Shown here one piece after another: positions 14,668-23,103 of a DNA stretch of 64,000 nt. The stretch spans positions 2,118,001 to 2,182,000 of the forward strand of contig NZ_LR134338.1 in the NCBI RefSeq assembly GCF_900637055.1, written 5' to 3'. Source of the DNA: Brevibacillus brevis. Its GTDB lineage: Bacteria > Bacillota > Bacilli > Brevibacillales > Brevibacillaceae. Every line of letters begins with the position of its first letter. The stretch's first letter is position 1. A program made the translations under genes and the position numbers. The notes beneath the pieces are model-generated. The model did not search any database. It saw only the letters and a program-made list of their open reading frames with translations, and was not told where the DNA came from.

Positions 14668-16509
14668 ATGAAGCGTCTTGACATACGCAACATTGCAATT
14701 ATTGCCCACGTTGACCACGGAAAAACCACACTGGTTGACAAACTTTTGATCCAATCGGGCACATTCCGCTCGAACCAACAGGTAGAAGAGAGAATGATGG
14801 ACTCCAACGACCTGGAGCGCGAGCGTGGAATTACGATCCTGGCGAAAACCACTTCTGTCAAATACAAAGATTTCACGATTAACATCTTGGATACACCAGG
14901 CCATGCTGACTTCGGTGGCGAGGTTGAGCGTATCATGAGCATGGTGGATGGCGTTCTGTTGATCGTAGACGCATTCGAAGGCTGTATGCCACAAACGCGC
15001 TTTGTATTGAAAAAAGCGCTGGAAGCAAAAGTTACCCCTATCGTTGTCGTGAACAAAGTAGACCGCGACAATGCACGTCCTCAAGAAGTTATCAACGAAG
15101 TGTACGACCTGTTCATTGATCTGGATGCGACGGAAGACCAGCTGGAATTCCCAATCGTATATGCTTCCGGTCTGCAAGGGATTGCAGGACTTGAGCCAGA
15201 TAAGCTGGAAGGCGACCTTCGCCCACTGTTTGACACCATCGTAGAGCATATGCCTGCTCCTGACGCAGACGAATCTGCTCCGCTCCAAATGCAAGTAACC
15301 ATGCTGGACTACAACGACTTTTTGGGTCGTATCGGGATTGGCCGCATCTATCGCGGAACCATGAACCTGAATGAAATGGTATCCGTCACTACACGCGAAG
15401 GCGAAGTGAAAAAAGCACGGATTCAAAAGCTGTTCGGTTTCTCCGGTCTGCAACGTGTTGAGCAAAAAACAGCAAGAGCAGGAGATATCGTAGCCATTTC
15501 TGGTATTGACGATATCAACGTAGGGGAGACCGTTTGCCACGTTGATCATCCAGAGGCATTGCCACTCTTGAAAATTGACGAGCCTACCCTGCAAATGACG
15601 TTCCTCGTGAATAACAGCCCGTTTGCTGGTCGCGAAGGTAAGCACGTGACTTCCCGCAAGCTGCGTGATCGTCTGATGGCTGAGCTGGAGACAGATGTAT
15701 CTTTGCGTGTAGATGAAACAGATTCACCAGATGCGTATGTGGTTTCTGGACGCGGTGAATTGCACTTGTCCATCTTGGTAGAGAACATGCGTCGTGAAGG
15801 CTTTGAGCTGGGTGTGTCCAAGCCTGAGGTTATCATTCGTATGATCGATGGTCAAAAAATGGAACCGGCTGAGCTGTTGATCATTGATGTGCCTGAGGAA
15901 TACACAGGGGCGGTTATGGAGACATTGGGTCAACGTAAAGCCGAGATGGTTAACATGATCAACAACGGCTTCGGACAAGTTCGTCTGGAATTTATTATTC
16001 CATCCCGCGGTTTGATTGGATATCGTACAGAGTTCTTGACGATTACACGCGGTTACGGAATTCTCAACCACTCCTTCGACAGCTACCGTCCACTTGTACC
16101 AGGAGCGGTAGGAGGACGTCACGCAGGGGTACTCATTTCCCACGAGACAGGAACAGCTACCACGTACGGCTTGATGTCCGTAGAAGATCGCGGAACGATG
16201 TTCATTCAGCCAGGTACAGAAGTATACGAGGGAATGATCGTAGGTGAGCATAACCGCGACAACGATCTGACCGTTAACGTATGTAAAGAAAAGCATGCGA
16301 CCAACGTACGTTCTGCGACCAAGGATGAGACTGTCAAAATGAAGGCTCCTCGCATGTTGTCTTTGGAAGAGGCGCTGGAATATCTGAACGACGATGAGCT
16401 GTGCGAAGTAACACCACAATCCGTTCGTTTGCGCAAAAAATATCTGAACAAATCAGATCGTGAGCGCTATGAGAAGCAAAAACGCTGGGAAGCACAACCG
16501 CAAGCGTAA
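14668..16509 (+). CDS. typA: Ribosome-associated GTPase TypA/BipA
   Basis: This 613-residue translational GTPase carries G1 AHVDHGKTT near residue 13, a switch region LERERGITILAK, G3 DTPGHADFGGEVER and G4 NKVDRDNA, followed by the EF-G-like domains III/V and the BipA-specific C terminus. It binds the ribosome and supports growth under cold and other stress. GAGGAGG precedes the ATG. In B. subtilis (ylaG) it sits at the head of the yla genes, and the genes downstream here (ylaH, ylaJ-type, ylaK) keep that order with insertions. It has its own terminator. Confidence 0.95.
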   Translation: MKRLDIRNIAIIAHVDHGKTTLVDKLLIQSGTFRSNQQVEERMMDSNDLERERGITILAKTTSVKYKDFTINILDTPGHADFGGEVERIMSMVDGVLLIVDAFEGCMPQTRFVLKKALEAKVTPIVVVNKVDRDNARPQEVINEVYDLFIDLDATEDQLEFPIVYASGLQGIAGLEPDKLEGDLRPLFDTIVEHMPAPDADESAPLQMQVTMLDYNDFLGRIGIGRIYRGTMNLNEMVSVTTREGEVKKARIQKLFGFSGLQRVEQKTARAGDIVAISGIDDINVGETVCHVDHPEALPLLKIDEPTLQMTFLVNNSPFAGREGKHVTSRKLRDRLMAELETDVSLRVDETDSPDAYVVSGRGELHLSILVENMRREGFELGVSKPEVIIRMIDGQKMEPAELLIIDVPEEYTGAVMETLGQRKAEMVNMINNGFGQVRLEFIIPSRGLIGYRTEFLTITRGYGILNHSFDSYRPLVPGAVGGRHAGVLISHETGTATTYGLMSVEDRGTMFIQPGTEVYEGMIVGEHNRDNDLTVNVCKEKHATNVRSATKDETVKMKAPRMLSLEEALEYLNDDELCEVTPQSVRLRKKYLNKSDRERYEKQKRWEAQPQA

Positions 16510-16523
16510 GATGGAAAGAAAAG

Positions 16524-16565
16524 AACGCCACTTTATCCTGCTTGGGATGAAGTGGCGTTTTTGTT
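16524..16565 (+). terminator. Intrinsic terminator of typA
   Basis: AACGCCACTT/AAGTGGCGTT stem extended by ATCC/GGAT, followed by a T run. Confidence 0.85.
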
Positions 16566-16575
16566 TGGGCTGTCC

Positions 16576-17049
16576 TTACAACAGACTTTCAATATCAGAG
16601 ATGAGCTCTTCAGGTTGAGTACGAGCACTGATACGTTTTACGACATGACCGTCTTTATCCACGAGAAATTTGGCGAAGTTCCATTCGATATCTGGATTTT
16701 CTTCGCTCGGGGCATGTTCCTTTAAGTGCTGATACAACGGATGAGTACCAGGACCATTGACATCGATCTTCGCAAACAGCGGGAACGTCACGCCGTAATT
16801 ACGATCGCAGAACGTTGCGATTTCATCTTCTGTTCCTGGCTCTTGCCCAGCGAACTGGTTGCAAGGGAAGCCAAGAACAACGAGACCCTTATCCTGATAA
16901 CGCTCATACAGCTCCTGCAGGCCTTTGTATTGAGGGGTAAGGCCGCATTGGCTGGCGACGTTCACGATTAGCAGGACATGCCCTTTGAAGGAGGCCAATG
17001 TCTTCTCTTCACCGGAAATCGTTTTGACGGCAATATCATACAAACTCAT
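16576..17049 (-). CDS. Glutathione peroxidase-family thiol peroxidase (BsaA-like)
   Basis: This 157-residue peroxidase has the family signature NVASQCGLTPQY with Cys as the peroxidatic residue, then GFPCNQFAGQEP with the second Cys and conserved Gln, and WNFAKFLVD with the catalytic Trp. Its Cys-based, compact form lacks the tetramer loop, as in bacterial enzymes that use thioredoxin or other low-molecular thiols; bacillithiol is available in this genome (see bshC). The start at 17049 has AAGGTGG upstream. It is convergent with typA. Confidence 0.92.
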   Translation of the reverse strand: MSLYDIAVKTISGEEKTLASFKGHVLLIVNVASQCGLTPQYKGLQELYERYQDKGLVVLGFPCNQFAGQEPGTEDEIATFCDRNYGVTFPLFAKIDVNGPGTHPLYQHLKEHAPSEENPDIEWNFAKFLVDKDGHVVKRISARTQPEELISDIESLL

Positions 17050-17137
17050 TTTATTTCCACCTTTTTCTACTGACATATCCTCATCATAGCATGTACGGCG
17101 AAATTCATGCCAGCAACATGGAAGGGCCTGCCGTTTT

Positions 17138-17166
17138 TTGACACAGAATCCACCACCTGATAAAGT
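17138..17166 (+). promoter_or_regulatory. Sigma-A promoter of the ylaH operon
   Basis: TTGACA (17138-17143), 17 bases and TAAAGT (17161-17166). The leader of about 110 bases contains the perfect hairpin AAGCGGT/ACCGCTT at 17239-17261, just upstream of the ribosome-binding site. Confidence 0.6.
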
Positions 17167-17281
17167 AAGAAAGATAGCGTTTTCCTAAGAAAAAAGGAGT
17201 GACTATTCGTTTCATTCCGCCTATGAGGGTGGCATGTGAAGCGGTAGGAGTTTCACCGCTTGAAGACAGGAGAGATAAGTG

Positions 17282-17608
17282 ATGGACTGGATACAAATCG
17301 CATCAACCTATGTGCCAACGAATCCAGATCAGCTCACAGCATATGACAGCTTTCGCATATGGGCTGACAAATATCGGGCTTGGATTTTGTTTGTGGAACT
17401 AATTATCGTCTATTATCTTGGCTTTGCTACCCGTATCCGTATGCCTATTTTGAAAAACTTGCTCTTGTACATTCTTTTGTTTGCTGGAGCTCTCATTTTC
17501 GCTATTTTGGATGTGCAGCTTCCTGTGAAAAGTGCAATGCTGGTGGCGATTGCGATTCTCGTGATTGTAAAGGTACGGATCAAGCCGGAGCAAACTGGGC
17601 GAAAGTGA
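17282..17608 (+). CDS. ylaH: YlaH-like integral membrane protein
   Basis: This 108-residue protein has three predicted membrane segments (AWILFVELIIVYYLGFATRI, NLLLYILLFAGALIFAILDV, SAMLVAIAILVIVKVRI). It occupies the position downstream of typA that B. subtilis ylaH has, and the pattern matches that family as I recall it. The ATG at 17282 has AGGAGAG 7 bases upstream; a GTG immediately before it is possible. The next gene starts 11 bases after the stop codon, so the two are co-transcribed. Its function is unknown. Confidence 0.75.
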   Translation: MDWIQIASTYVPTNPDQLTAYDSFRIWADKYRAWILFVELIIVYYLGFATRIRMPILKNLLLYILLFAGALIFAILDVQLPVKSAMLVAIAILVIVKVRIKPEQTGRK

Positions 17609-17618
17609 GGAGAACCGC

Positions 17619-17894
17619 GTGAAGCGTGAAGATGCACTTTTTAACTGGCTCCAAATTCAAGTGGTTGCCGATGCGCGACCAGAAGACCGCTCTGCTTTGG
17701 ATACAGCTGCTTTTTTCTTGCAATTGCTGCAAGAGGATCATCAAATCAGCGATATCGGCTATCGACAGGAAGGCAGCTGGTACGTGCTATTTGGGAACGC
17801 TGATTCACAGCCTATGGAAGTGCGATACCCTGCTGAATCAGTCGAATCTTTATTGGTTGCGATTGAAAGTGAACCCAAGTACAACTGCAACTAG
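17619..17894 (+). CDS. Conserved small hypothetical protein in the ylaH operon
   Basis: This 91-residue soluble protein starts at a GTG with GAGGAGA upstream, overlapping the end of ylaH in its ribosome-binding site. The N-terminal half (REDALFNWLQIQVVADARPEDRSALDTAAF) resembles uncharacterised proteins I recall from Paenibacillus and Brevibacillus, but there is no named domain. The C terminus is PKYNCN. Coupling to ylaH suggests a shared role. A strong terminator ends the operon. Confidence 0.75.
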   Translation: MKREDALFNWLQIQVVADARPEDRSALDTAAFFLQLLQEDHQISDIGYRQEGSWYVLFGNADSQPMEVRYPAESVESLLVAIESEPKYNCN

Positions 17895-17902
17895 CAGGAC
17901 AA

Positions 17903-17956
17903 AGACTCCCCTCCACTTGCCGAAATGATTCGGAAGTTGGGGGGAGTTTTTTGTAT
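17903..17956 (+). terminator. Intrinsic terminator of the ylaH operon
   Basis: Long stem ACTCCCCTCCACTT.CCG / CGG.AAGTTGGGGGGAGT followed by T6. Confidence 0.85.
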
Positions 17957-18083
17957 TAAGCGCTTTTTATAGGTAATAAGATGCGGTTTCTTGGATGATG
18001 CAACTTTTGAAAATGATTTCCCGTCAATATTCATGCCCCAAGCATGCAGGGGGATTTTGGCAGACTAGAAGGGGGAACTACCA

Positions 18084-19496
18084 TTGAAAAAGTACATGAC
18101 CAAACCCGTATTAGCGGTGGTGACAGCTGCAGGTATTCTTGGCTGTTTGACGCCAATTTTTGCCGATGCAAGCTCGATTGCTAGTCCAAGCGCCACAAAA
18201 GTAGTCATGAATGACGAGGGGAAGCAAGTCACACGCTACAATCTGAAAGAACTTGCCCAAAATGATCCAACCACGTTGAACATGCTCTTGAAGAATCAAG
18301 CGGATCACTTGTACATCATTGTGGAAGAAATCAACTTGAATACGAAGCTCCAAACCTTTATGGAAGAAAACAAAGCGGAGTGGGAGCGTATCTACAACGA
18401 GTACTACAGCGATATTTGGCTGGAAGTGCGCCTGACAGACAACGATGAAGAAATTGTGAGCGTAAATGCCAAGACTGAAAATAACAAAGTATACATAAAG
18501 GGGATTGTGACTTCAGATGTCACCAAGGTGGTTGTGAAAAAGCCGAATTCTGACATCATTGAAGTCGTTCCGACCAACGAGCACTCTTTTACGGTCAGCT
18601 TTGAAGCTCCTGATGCATCCTATGAACCGTATGTAACGGTGAGTGCCTATGAAGGCAGCAAGCTGGTAGATAGCGAAAAAGTAAAAATCGTTCCAAAAGC
18701 AGAAGAAGATAAGGAAATGATCATCCATACCATGTCTGTATTGGATGCGAAGAAAAAGGAATTAAAAGTAAAAGGAATTGTCAAGCAGGGGGCAGACAAA
18801 GTAACTGTCACCTATAATGGCGTGAAAAAAGACGCAAACGTGAAGAAGCTGTGGGATGGCGTAGGCAGCTTTACGGTTTCAGTAAAGGATGTACAAGCAG
18901 CAAAAGATCAAAAAGCCTTGATCGAGGTTTACGAGGATGGCAAGAAGGTTGATTCCGAATCCGTTCAGGTAGAGATCGTTAACGCTCCTGACAAGGATCA
19001 AGCGACTGCATATGCCATCAAGGCGACTGCTGTAAACAATCCTGCCGCCAAGTCCATTCAGGTGAAGGGGACAGTAAGCGGCTGGAATAAAAAGGACGAT
19101 ACTGAATTGTTTGTGATCGCTCCTGATGGGAAGAAAAAAGAAATTGAACCGAATGACAAAGGTGAGTTTTCTTTGACGTTGTCTTATAAGAATCGTTCCT
19201 TTAGCGCCCAATCGATTCAATTCGCATTGTATGAAGACGATAAGCTGGTTAAAAAAGCTGACGTTGCATTAAGCACAAAAGTCATTGTCGAGCCTGTGAA
19301 GCCAACAGACGACGATGAAGACGATGATGATGACAAAAAGAAAAAAGAAAAAGGGAAGCAGAAAGATAAGCATCCCAACGGCAACGCGTATGGCTATTGG
19401 AAAAAGCACGGTAAGGAATGGAATGACGACAGAGATGATGACAATGACGACCACGATGATGATGACGATGACGATCGTGACGACGACAGAGACTAG
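18084..19496 (+). CDS. Secreted protein with three Ig-like repeats and an Asp/Lys-rich tail
   Basis: This 470-residue protein has a Sec signal peptide (MKKYMTKPVLAVVTAAGILG with a cleavage region near DASS). A helical N-terminal region is followed by three repeats of about 95 residues that read as Ig/beta-sandwich modules: VNAKTENNKVYIKGIVTSDV, LDAKKKELKVKGIVKQGADK and VNNPAAKSIQVKGTVSGWNK each open a repeat, and LYEDDKLV/YEDGKKV closes it. The last 70 residues are low-complexity Asp/Lys/Arg. The TTG start has GAAGGGGG upstream. It is probably cell-surface; the acidic tail could bind calcium or wall polymers, which is inference. Confidence 0.75.
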   Translation: MKKYMTKPVLAVVTAAGILGCLTPIFADASSIASPSATKVVMNDEGKQVTRYNLKELAQNDPTTLNMLLKNQADHLYIIVEEINLNTKLQTFMEENKAEWERIYNEYYSDIWLEVRLTDNDEEIVSVNAKTENNKVYIKGIVTSDVTKVVVKKPNSDIIEVVPTNEHSFTVSFEAPDASYEPYVTVSAYEGSKLVDSEKVKIVPKAEEDKEMIIHTMSVLDAKKKELKVKGIVKQGADKVTVTYNGVKKDANVKKLWDGVGSFTVSVKDVQAAKDQKALIEVYEDGKKVDSESVQVEIVNAPDKDQATAYAIKATAVNNPAAKSIQVKGTVSGWNKKDDTELFVIAPDGKKKEIEPNDKGEFSLTLSYKNRSFSAQSIQFALYEDDKLVKKADVALSTKVIVEPVKPTDDDEDDDDDKKKKEKGKQKDKHPNGNAYGYWKKHGKEWNDDRDDDNDDHDDDDDDDRDDDRD

Positions 19497-19506
19497 TCTC
19501 TGTCGT
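19483..19506. terminator. 24-bp perfect palindrome spanning two convergent stop codons
   Basis: The palindrome ACGACAGAGACT/AGTCTCTGTCGT contains the TAG of the plus-strand gene and the first base of the minus-strand gene's stop codon. It has no T run, so it is not a classical terminator. It may act as a transcript-end stem on both strands. Confidence 0.45.
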
Positions 19507-19847
19507 TAAGGCCGCTGCTTGTAAGTCTCGACGTACTCCACCAATTGTCTGATGTAATCCCCCAGAATGGGGATCGAAAGAAATTGCGTCAAGAGGGAGC
19601 CGAGGAAAGCCAAAACGATAGCAGTACCAATCGTCAATCCCAGACCCCGGGCAAGACCTGCGAGGAAATTGATCCAGAGCAGCTTGCGCGGGGCTGTGTA
19701 ATTTTGGATCACATCTGCTAGTCGGATATCTTCCAGGAACATCGCAATTTTATGCATCCGCTCATTTACCTTCCGAACTTCCTGAAGCTCTTCAAGGACT
19801 TGATCAATTTGCTGCATGAGGCGATCTGTAGGCGACAAGCTGTCCAT
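19506..19847 (-). CDS. DUF5665 membrane protein
   Basis: This 113-residue protein has a charged N-terminal coiled coil (DRLMQQIDQVLEELQEVRKV NERMHKIAMFLEDIRL, residues 8-43). The DUF5665 signature LLWINFLAGLARGLGLTIGT follows, with one or two membrane segments. The ATG at 19847 has GGAAGGGG almost touching it. An in-frame TTG three codons later would have better spacing, so the start is uncertain by three residues. Function unknown. Confidence 0.75.
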   Translation of the reverse strand: MDSLSPTDRLMQQIDQVLEELQEVRKVNERMHKIAMFLEDIRLADVIQNYTAPRKLLWINFLAGLARGLGLTIGTAIVLAFLGSLLTQFLSIPILGDYIRQLVEYVETYKQRP

Positions 19848-19923
19848 CCCCTTCCATCATTCGGTATCGTTACCTACCAGTCTAGGGAAAAAGACAACCA
19901 GAATCAAGGTGAAGAGGAAACGT

Positions 19924-19952
19924 TTGCCTATCAGCTATACGAAGGGTACAAT
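19924..19952 (+). promoter_or_regulatory. Sigma-A promoter for the PNPOx-like gene
   Basis: TTGCCT (19924-19929), 17 bases, TACAAT (19947-19952). Confidence 0.55.
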
Positions 19953-19985
19953 GAACGTACAAAACGTTTGTTAGGAGGCTTTGAA

Positions 19986-20444
19986 ATGGCTGAAACTGTT
20001 TCCCAATCTCTTTCCGAAGATTTATTCAAGCTCTTGCAAAAGGAGCGTTTTGTTACCTTGGGCACAGTAGACCATGAGTCAGGGGCACCATCGCTCAGCT
20101 CCTTGTCCTGGACGTATGCTGTCAGCGCCGATACGATTCGTTTTGCTGTGGATAATCGCTCGCGTATTTTGGCTAATATTGCGAAGGAACCACAAGTTGT
20201 TCTGCATTTGATCGGTGCTGGCTCATCTTTTGCCATTAATGGTCGTGCTGTCGTCAAAACAGACCGACTGGAAGGTGTTCCGCTCAAGCTGGCCATGGCG
20301 GAAATCAAAATTGAGGCCGTTCGTGATATTATGTTTTACGGTTCCCGTATTTCCGTAGAACCACAGTATGAAAAGACGTATGACAAAAACGCGGCAGCGA
20401 AGCTGGACAATCAAGTTATGACCGCCTTGAAAGAGGCAAACTAA
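19986..20444 (+). CDS. Pyridoxamine 5-phosphate oxidase-family split-barrel flavoprotein
   Basis: This 152-residue protein has the split-barrel pattern FVTLGTVDHESGAPSLSSLSWTYA, then IRFAVDNRSRILANIAKEPQ and VLHLIGAGSSFAINGRAVV. These fit the FMN-binding PNPOx-like superfamily, of which many members are not vitamin B6 enzymes. The start at 19986 has TAGGAGG 8 bases upstream. The same frame stays open 78 codons earlier, over the promoter, and is not coding there. The substrate is unknown. It precedes the S-box operon but has its own promoter. Confidence 0.8.
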   Translation: MAETVSQSLSEDLFKLLQKERFVTLGTVDHESGAPSLSSLSWTYAVSADTIRFAVDNRSRILANIAKEPQVVLHLIGAGSSFAINGRAVVKTDRLEGVPLKLAMAEIKIEAVRDIMFYGSRISVEPQYEKTYDKNAAAKLDNQVMTALKEAN

Positions 20445-20461
20445 CAGGTGGAAATAAATTG

Positions 20462-20491
20462 TTGACAAGAATCCTGCCGATCCTTTAGTAT
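20462..20491 (+). promoter_or_regulatory. Promoter of the S-box metI-metC transcript
   Basis: TTGACA (20462-20467), 18 bases, TAGTAT (20486-20491); followed after about 25 bases by the riboswitch. Confidence 0.65.
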
Positions 20492-20517
20492 TAGGGTCAA
20501 TCGAATTGAATAGCAAT

Positions 20518-20698
20518 CTTCTTATCCAGAGCGGCGGAGGGACTGGCCCGATGATGCCCGGCAACCAATCACCTGTATTGAACAGGGAGATAATGGTGCT
20601 AATTCCTGCAGAGTTATCAAACTCTGAAAGATGAGAAGGATTTGCTTACGGTGACGTAAACAAAGCCTTCTTTCAGAGGAAAGAGGGCTTTTTTGATG
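20518..20698 (+). promoter_or_regulatory. SAM-I riboswitch (S-box) with terminator
   Basis: The conserved S-box blocks are present in order: CTTATCCAGAGCGGCGGAGG, GACTGGCCCGATGATGCCCG then GCAACC, GGTGCTAATTCCTGC, and GAAAGATGAGAAG. An intrinsic terminator stem follows (20662-20694, AAAGCCTTCTTTC with GAAAGAGGGCTTT, then a T run). SAM binding is known to stabilise this class so that transcription stops before metI. The operon should therefore be switched on when SAM is low. Confidence 0.95.
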
Positions 20699-20731
20699 CC
20701 CTCGTACACTATTGGAGGGAGAGAAACAGAC

Positions 20732-21895
20732 ATGAAATTGGAAACGAAATTGATTCAGGCGGGAGTAGGCAGAGACGAAAAAACAGGGGCGGTGAGCTTT
20801 CCTGTTTACTATGCAACGGCTTATCGCCATCCTGCCTTGGGCCAGAGCACTGGATATGATTATACGCGTACAGCTAATCCTACTCGCACCATTTTGGAGG
20901 AGACCATCGCTGAAGCGGAATCAGGAGATGCAGGATTCGCTTGCGCCTCAGGAATGGCTGCTGTTCATACTGTCATGGGCTTGTTTTCCCAAGGGGATCA
21001 TTTGATCGTGTCACTCGATCTGTACGGGGGAACCTATCGATTGTTCGAGCAAGTGCTCTCTCGTTACGGTCTGACGTTTTCGTACGTGGATTTGCGTGAC
21101 ATTGGTGCACTCAAAAATGCGATTCGTCCAGATACAAAAGCCATCTTCGTCGAGACACCAACCAATCCGCTCATGCAGATTACCGATATTCGAGCAGTAG
21201 CGCTTTTGGCGAAACAGCACGGGCTTCTTACGATTGTAGACAACACATTCTTAACCCCGTATTGTCAACGCCCACTAGAGCTTGGTGCAGATATTGTCTT
21301 ACATAGTGCAACCAAGTATTTGGCAGGACATAACGATGTGCTGGCTGGCCTCATCGTAACAAAAGGGGAAGAGTTGTCGGAAAAAATCCGGTTTTTGCAC
21401 AATTCAATCGGTGCTGTACTCGGACCGCAAGATTGCTGGCTTCTCGTTCGCGGGATGAAAACACTGGCATTGCGGATGGAGCGTCATCAATCCAATGCCT
21501 TGATTGTAGCGGAAAAGCTGCGTGAGCATCCGGCAGTGGCGGAGGTATTTTATCCAGGTCTTCCAGAGCATCCGGGGCATGAGATCCAGGTGAATCAAGC
21601 GACTGGGCATAGTGGAATGGTTTCGTTCCGCGTGCGCGCTGCTGAGCAGGTGGGATTGTTCCTGCAAAATCTGCAAATCGTGTCCTTTGCGGAAAGTCTG
21701 GGTGGTGTAGAGTCATTGTGTACGTATCCGGCGACGCAGACTCACGCCGATATCCCGAAAGAAGTTAGAGAGCATGTCGGTGTTTGTGATCGATTGTTGC
21801 GACTGTCGGTTGGCATCGAGCATCCAGATGATGTCGTAGCCGATTTGTTTCAGGCCTTGAATGCTAGTTTGGTCGTAGGGGGGAGTGTACGATGA
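20732..21895 (+). CDS. metI: Cystathionine gamma-synthase / O-acetylhomoserine thiolyase MetI
   Basis: This 387-residue PLP enzyme is of the Cys/Met metabolism family. It shows YDYTRTANPTR, ASGMAAVHTV, YGGTYRLFEQV, FVETPTNPLMQ, VDNTFLTPY and the PLP-lysine motif HSATKYLAGHNDV. With the S-box leader and the metC gene overlapping it by 4 bases, it is assigned to MetI, which in B. subtilis forms cystathionine (or homocysteine) from acyl-homoserine. The ATG has GGAGGG upstream. Substrate specificity between the two reactions cannot be read from sequence. Confidence 0.9.
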   Translation: MKLETKLIQAGVGRDEKTGAVSFPVYYATAYRHPALGQSTGYDYTRTANPTRTILEETIAEAESGDAGFACASGMAAVHTVMGLFSQGDHLIVSLDLYGGTYRLFEQVLSRYGLTFSYVDLRDIGALKNAIRPDTKAIFVETPTNPLMQITDIRAVALLAKQHGLLTIVDNTFLTPYCQRPLELGADIVLHSATKYLAGHNDVLAGLIVTKGEELSEKIRFLHNSIGAVLGPQDCWLLVRGMKTLALRMERHQSNALIVAEKLREHPAVAEVFYPGLPEHPGHEIQVNQATGHSGMVSFRVRAAEQVGLFLQNLQIVSFAESLGGVESLCTYPATQTHADIPKEVREHVGVCDRLLRLSVGIEHPDDVVADLFQALNASLVVGGSVR

Positions 21896-23079
21896 ATTTT
21901 GCAACCAAGATCCTCCACGGTTCGACTTGCATTGACCCGTTCACAGGTGCGTCGTCGGTTCCAATTTATCAAGCTTCGACGTTTCATCAGGCTGATATCG
22001 ATCAGCCAGCTACATTCGATTATGCCAGATCAGGCAATCCGACGAGGCAGGCTTTGGAGGAAGCCATTGCGTCTCTGGAGGGAGGCGCACGCGGTTTCGC
22101 GTTCTCATCTGGCATGGCTGCCATTTCCAGCGTGTTCATGCTGTTTTCAGCCGGAGACCATGTTATCGTGGCGGAAGATGTATACGGTGGCACGTTTCGG
22201 TTTTTGACCAAGGTATTGTCGAGAATGGGCATCTCCGTTACATTCGTGGATGCGACAGATACAGAAGCTGTTCGTGCGGCCATTACACCGGCGACGAAAG
22301 GGGTTTACCTGGAGACCCCCTCCAATCCCACCTTAAAGGTGACCGATATTGCAGCGGTTTCACGTATCGGGAAGGAGCACGGCTTGCTCGTCATTGTCGA
22401 CAATACATTCCTTACCCCGTATTACCAGCGTCCATTGGAACTTGGCGCAGATGTGGTCATTCATAGTGCAACGAAGTTTATCGGAGGGCATAGCGACGTC
22501 GTGGCAGGTCTGGCCGTGACTAGAGAGGCTGGGTTAGGAGAGCAGCTCTACTTTATCCAGAATGGCATGGGAGCGATTTTGGGTGTGCAGGACTGCTGGC
22601 TCGTGATGCGTGGGCTCAAAACATTGAAAGCCCGGCTGGATGTCAGCACGAAAACAGCCGCGAGCTTGGCTGACTGGTTGTCTACGCATCCACAAGTAAG
22701 CCGAGTTTACTATACGGGACTGGCGGATCACCCCGGTCACTTGATTCAGACACAACAAGCGACTGGTCATGGGGCTGTTCTTTCCTTTGATGTAGGGAGC
22801 CGCGAGCGAGCAAAAGCGCTGTTTGATCGTGTAAAATTGCCGATTGTAGCGGTTAGCCTCGGGGCAGTAGAAACAATTCTCTCCTACCCGGCTACAATGT
22901 CACATGCAGCGATGCCTGTTGAGGAAAGAGCTGCAAGGGGAATCACAGATGGTTTGATCAGGTTGTCAGCTGGTTTAGAGGATTTCGATGACTTGGTGGC
23001 AGATTTGAAGCAAGCATTGGATTATTTGCCTTCTGAAGCATCCGTCCATAAAGAAAAAGAGGTATTCACCCGGGCTTAA
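21892..23079 (+). CDS. metC: Cystathionine beta-lyase MetC
   Basis: This 395-residue PLP enzyme is homologous to the preceding gene: FDYARSGNPTRQALEEAIAS, SSGMAAISSVFMLF, YGGTFRFLTKVL, LETPSNPTLKV, VDNTFLTPYYQRPLELGADV, HSATKFIGGHSDVVAGL. By operon position it is MetC, which cleaves cystathionine to homocysteine. Its ATG overlaps the metI stop (ATGA), indicating translational coupling. The stop codon lies inside the loop of the operon terminator. Confidence 0.9.
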   Translation: MNFATKILHGSTCIDPFTGASSVPIYQASTFHQADIDQPATFDYARSGNPTRQALEEAIASLEGGARGFAFSSGMAAISSVFMLFSAGDHVIVAEDVYGGTFRFLTKVLSRMGISVTFVDATDTEAVRAAITPATKGVYLETPSNPTLKVTDIAAVSRIGKEHGLLVIVDNTFLTPYYQRPLELGADVVIHSATKFIGGHSDVVAGLAVTREAGLGEQLYFIQNGMGAILGVQDCWLVMRGLKTLKARLDVSTKTAASLADWLSTHPQVSRVYYTGLADHPGHLIQTQQATGHGAVLSFDVGSRERAKALFDRVKLPIVAVSLGAVETILSYPATMSHAAMPVEERAARGITDGLIRLSAGLEDFDDLVADLKQALDYLPSEASVHKEKEVFTRA

Positions 23080-23103
23080 ATCCGGGGGATACCTCTTTTC
23101 TTT
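23053..23103 (+). terminator. Terminator of metI-metC, overlapping the metC end
   Basis: AAAAGAGGTAT..CCCGG/CCGGG..ATACCTCTTTT stem. It is T-rich on both sides and so may also serve the convergent lipoprotein gene. Confidence 0.85.

Noticed and set aside
14632..15645. 337-residue open frame opposite typA
   Set aside because: Antisense to typA, no domain and no ribosome-binding site; it is a by-product of codon bias.
17223..17282. 19-codon open frame in the ylaH leader (starts MRVACEAVG)
   Set aside because: There is no ribosome-binding site at usable distance. The hairpin explains the sequence better, although a leader peptide is not excluded.
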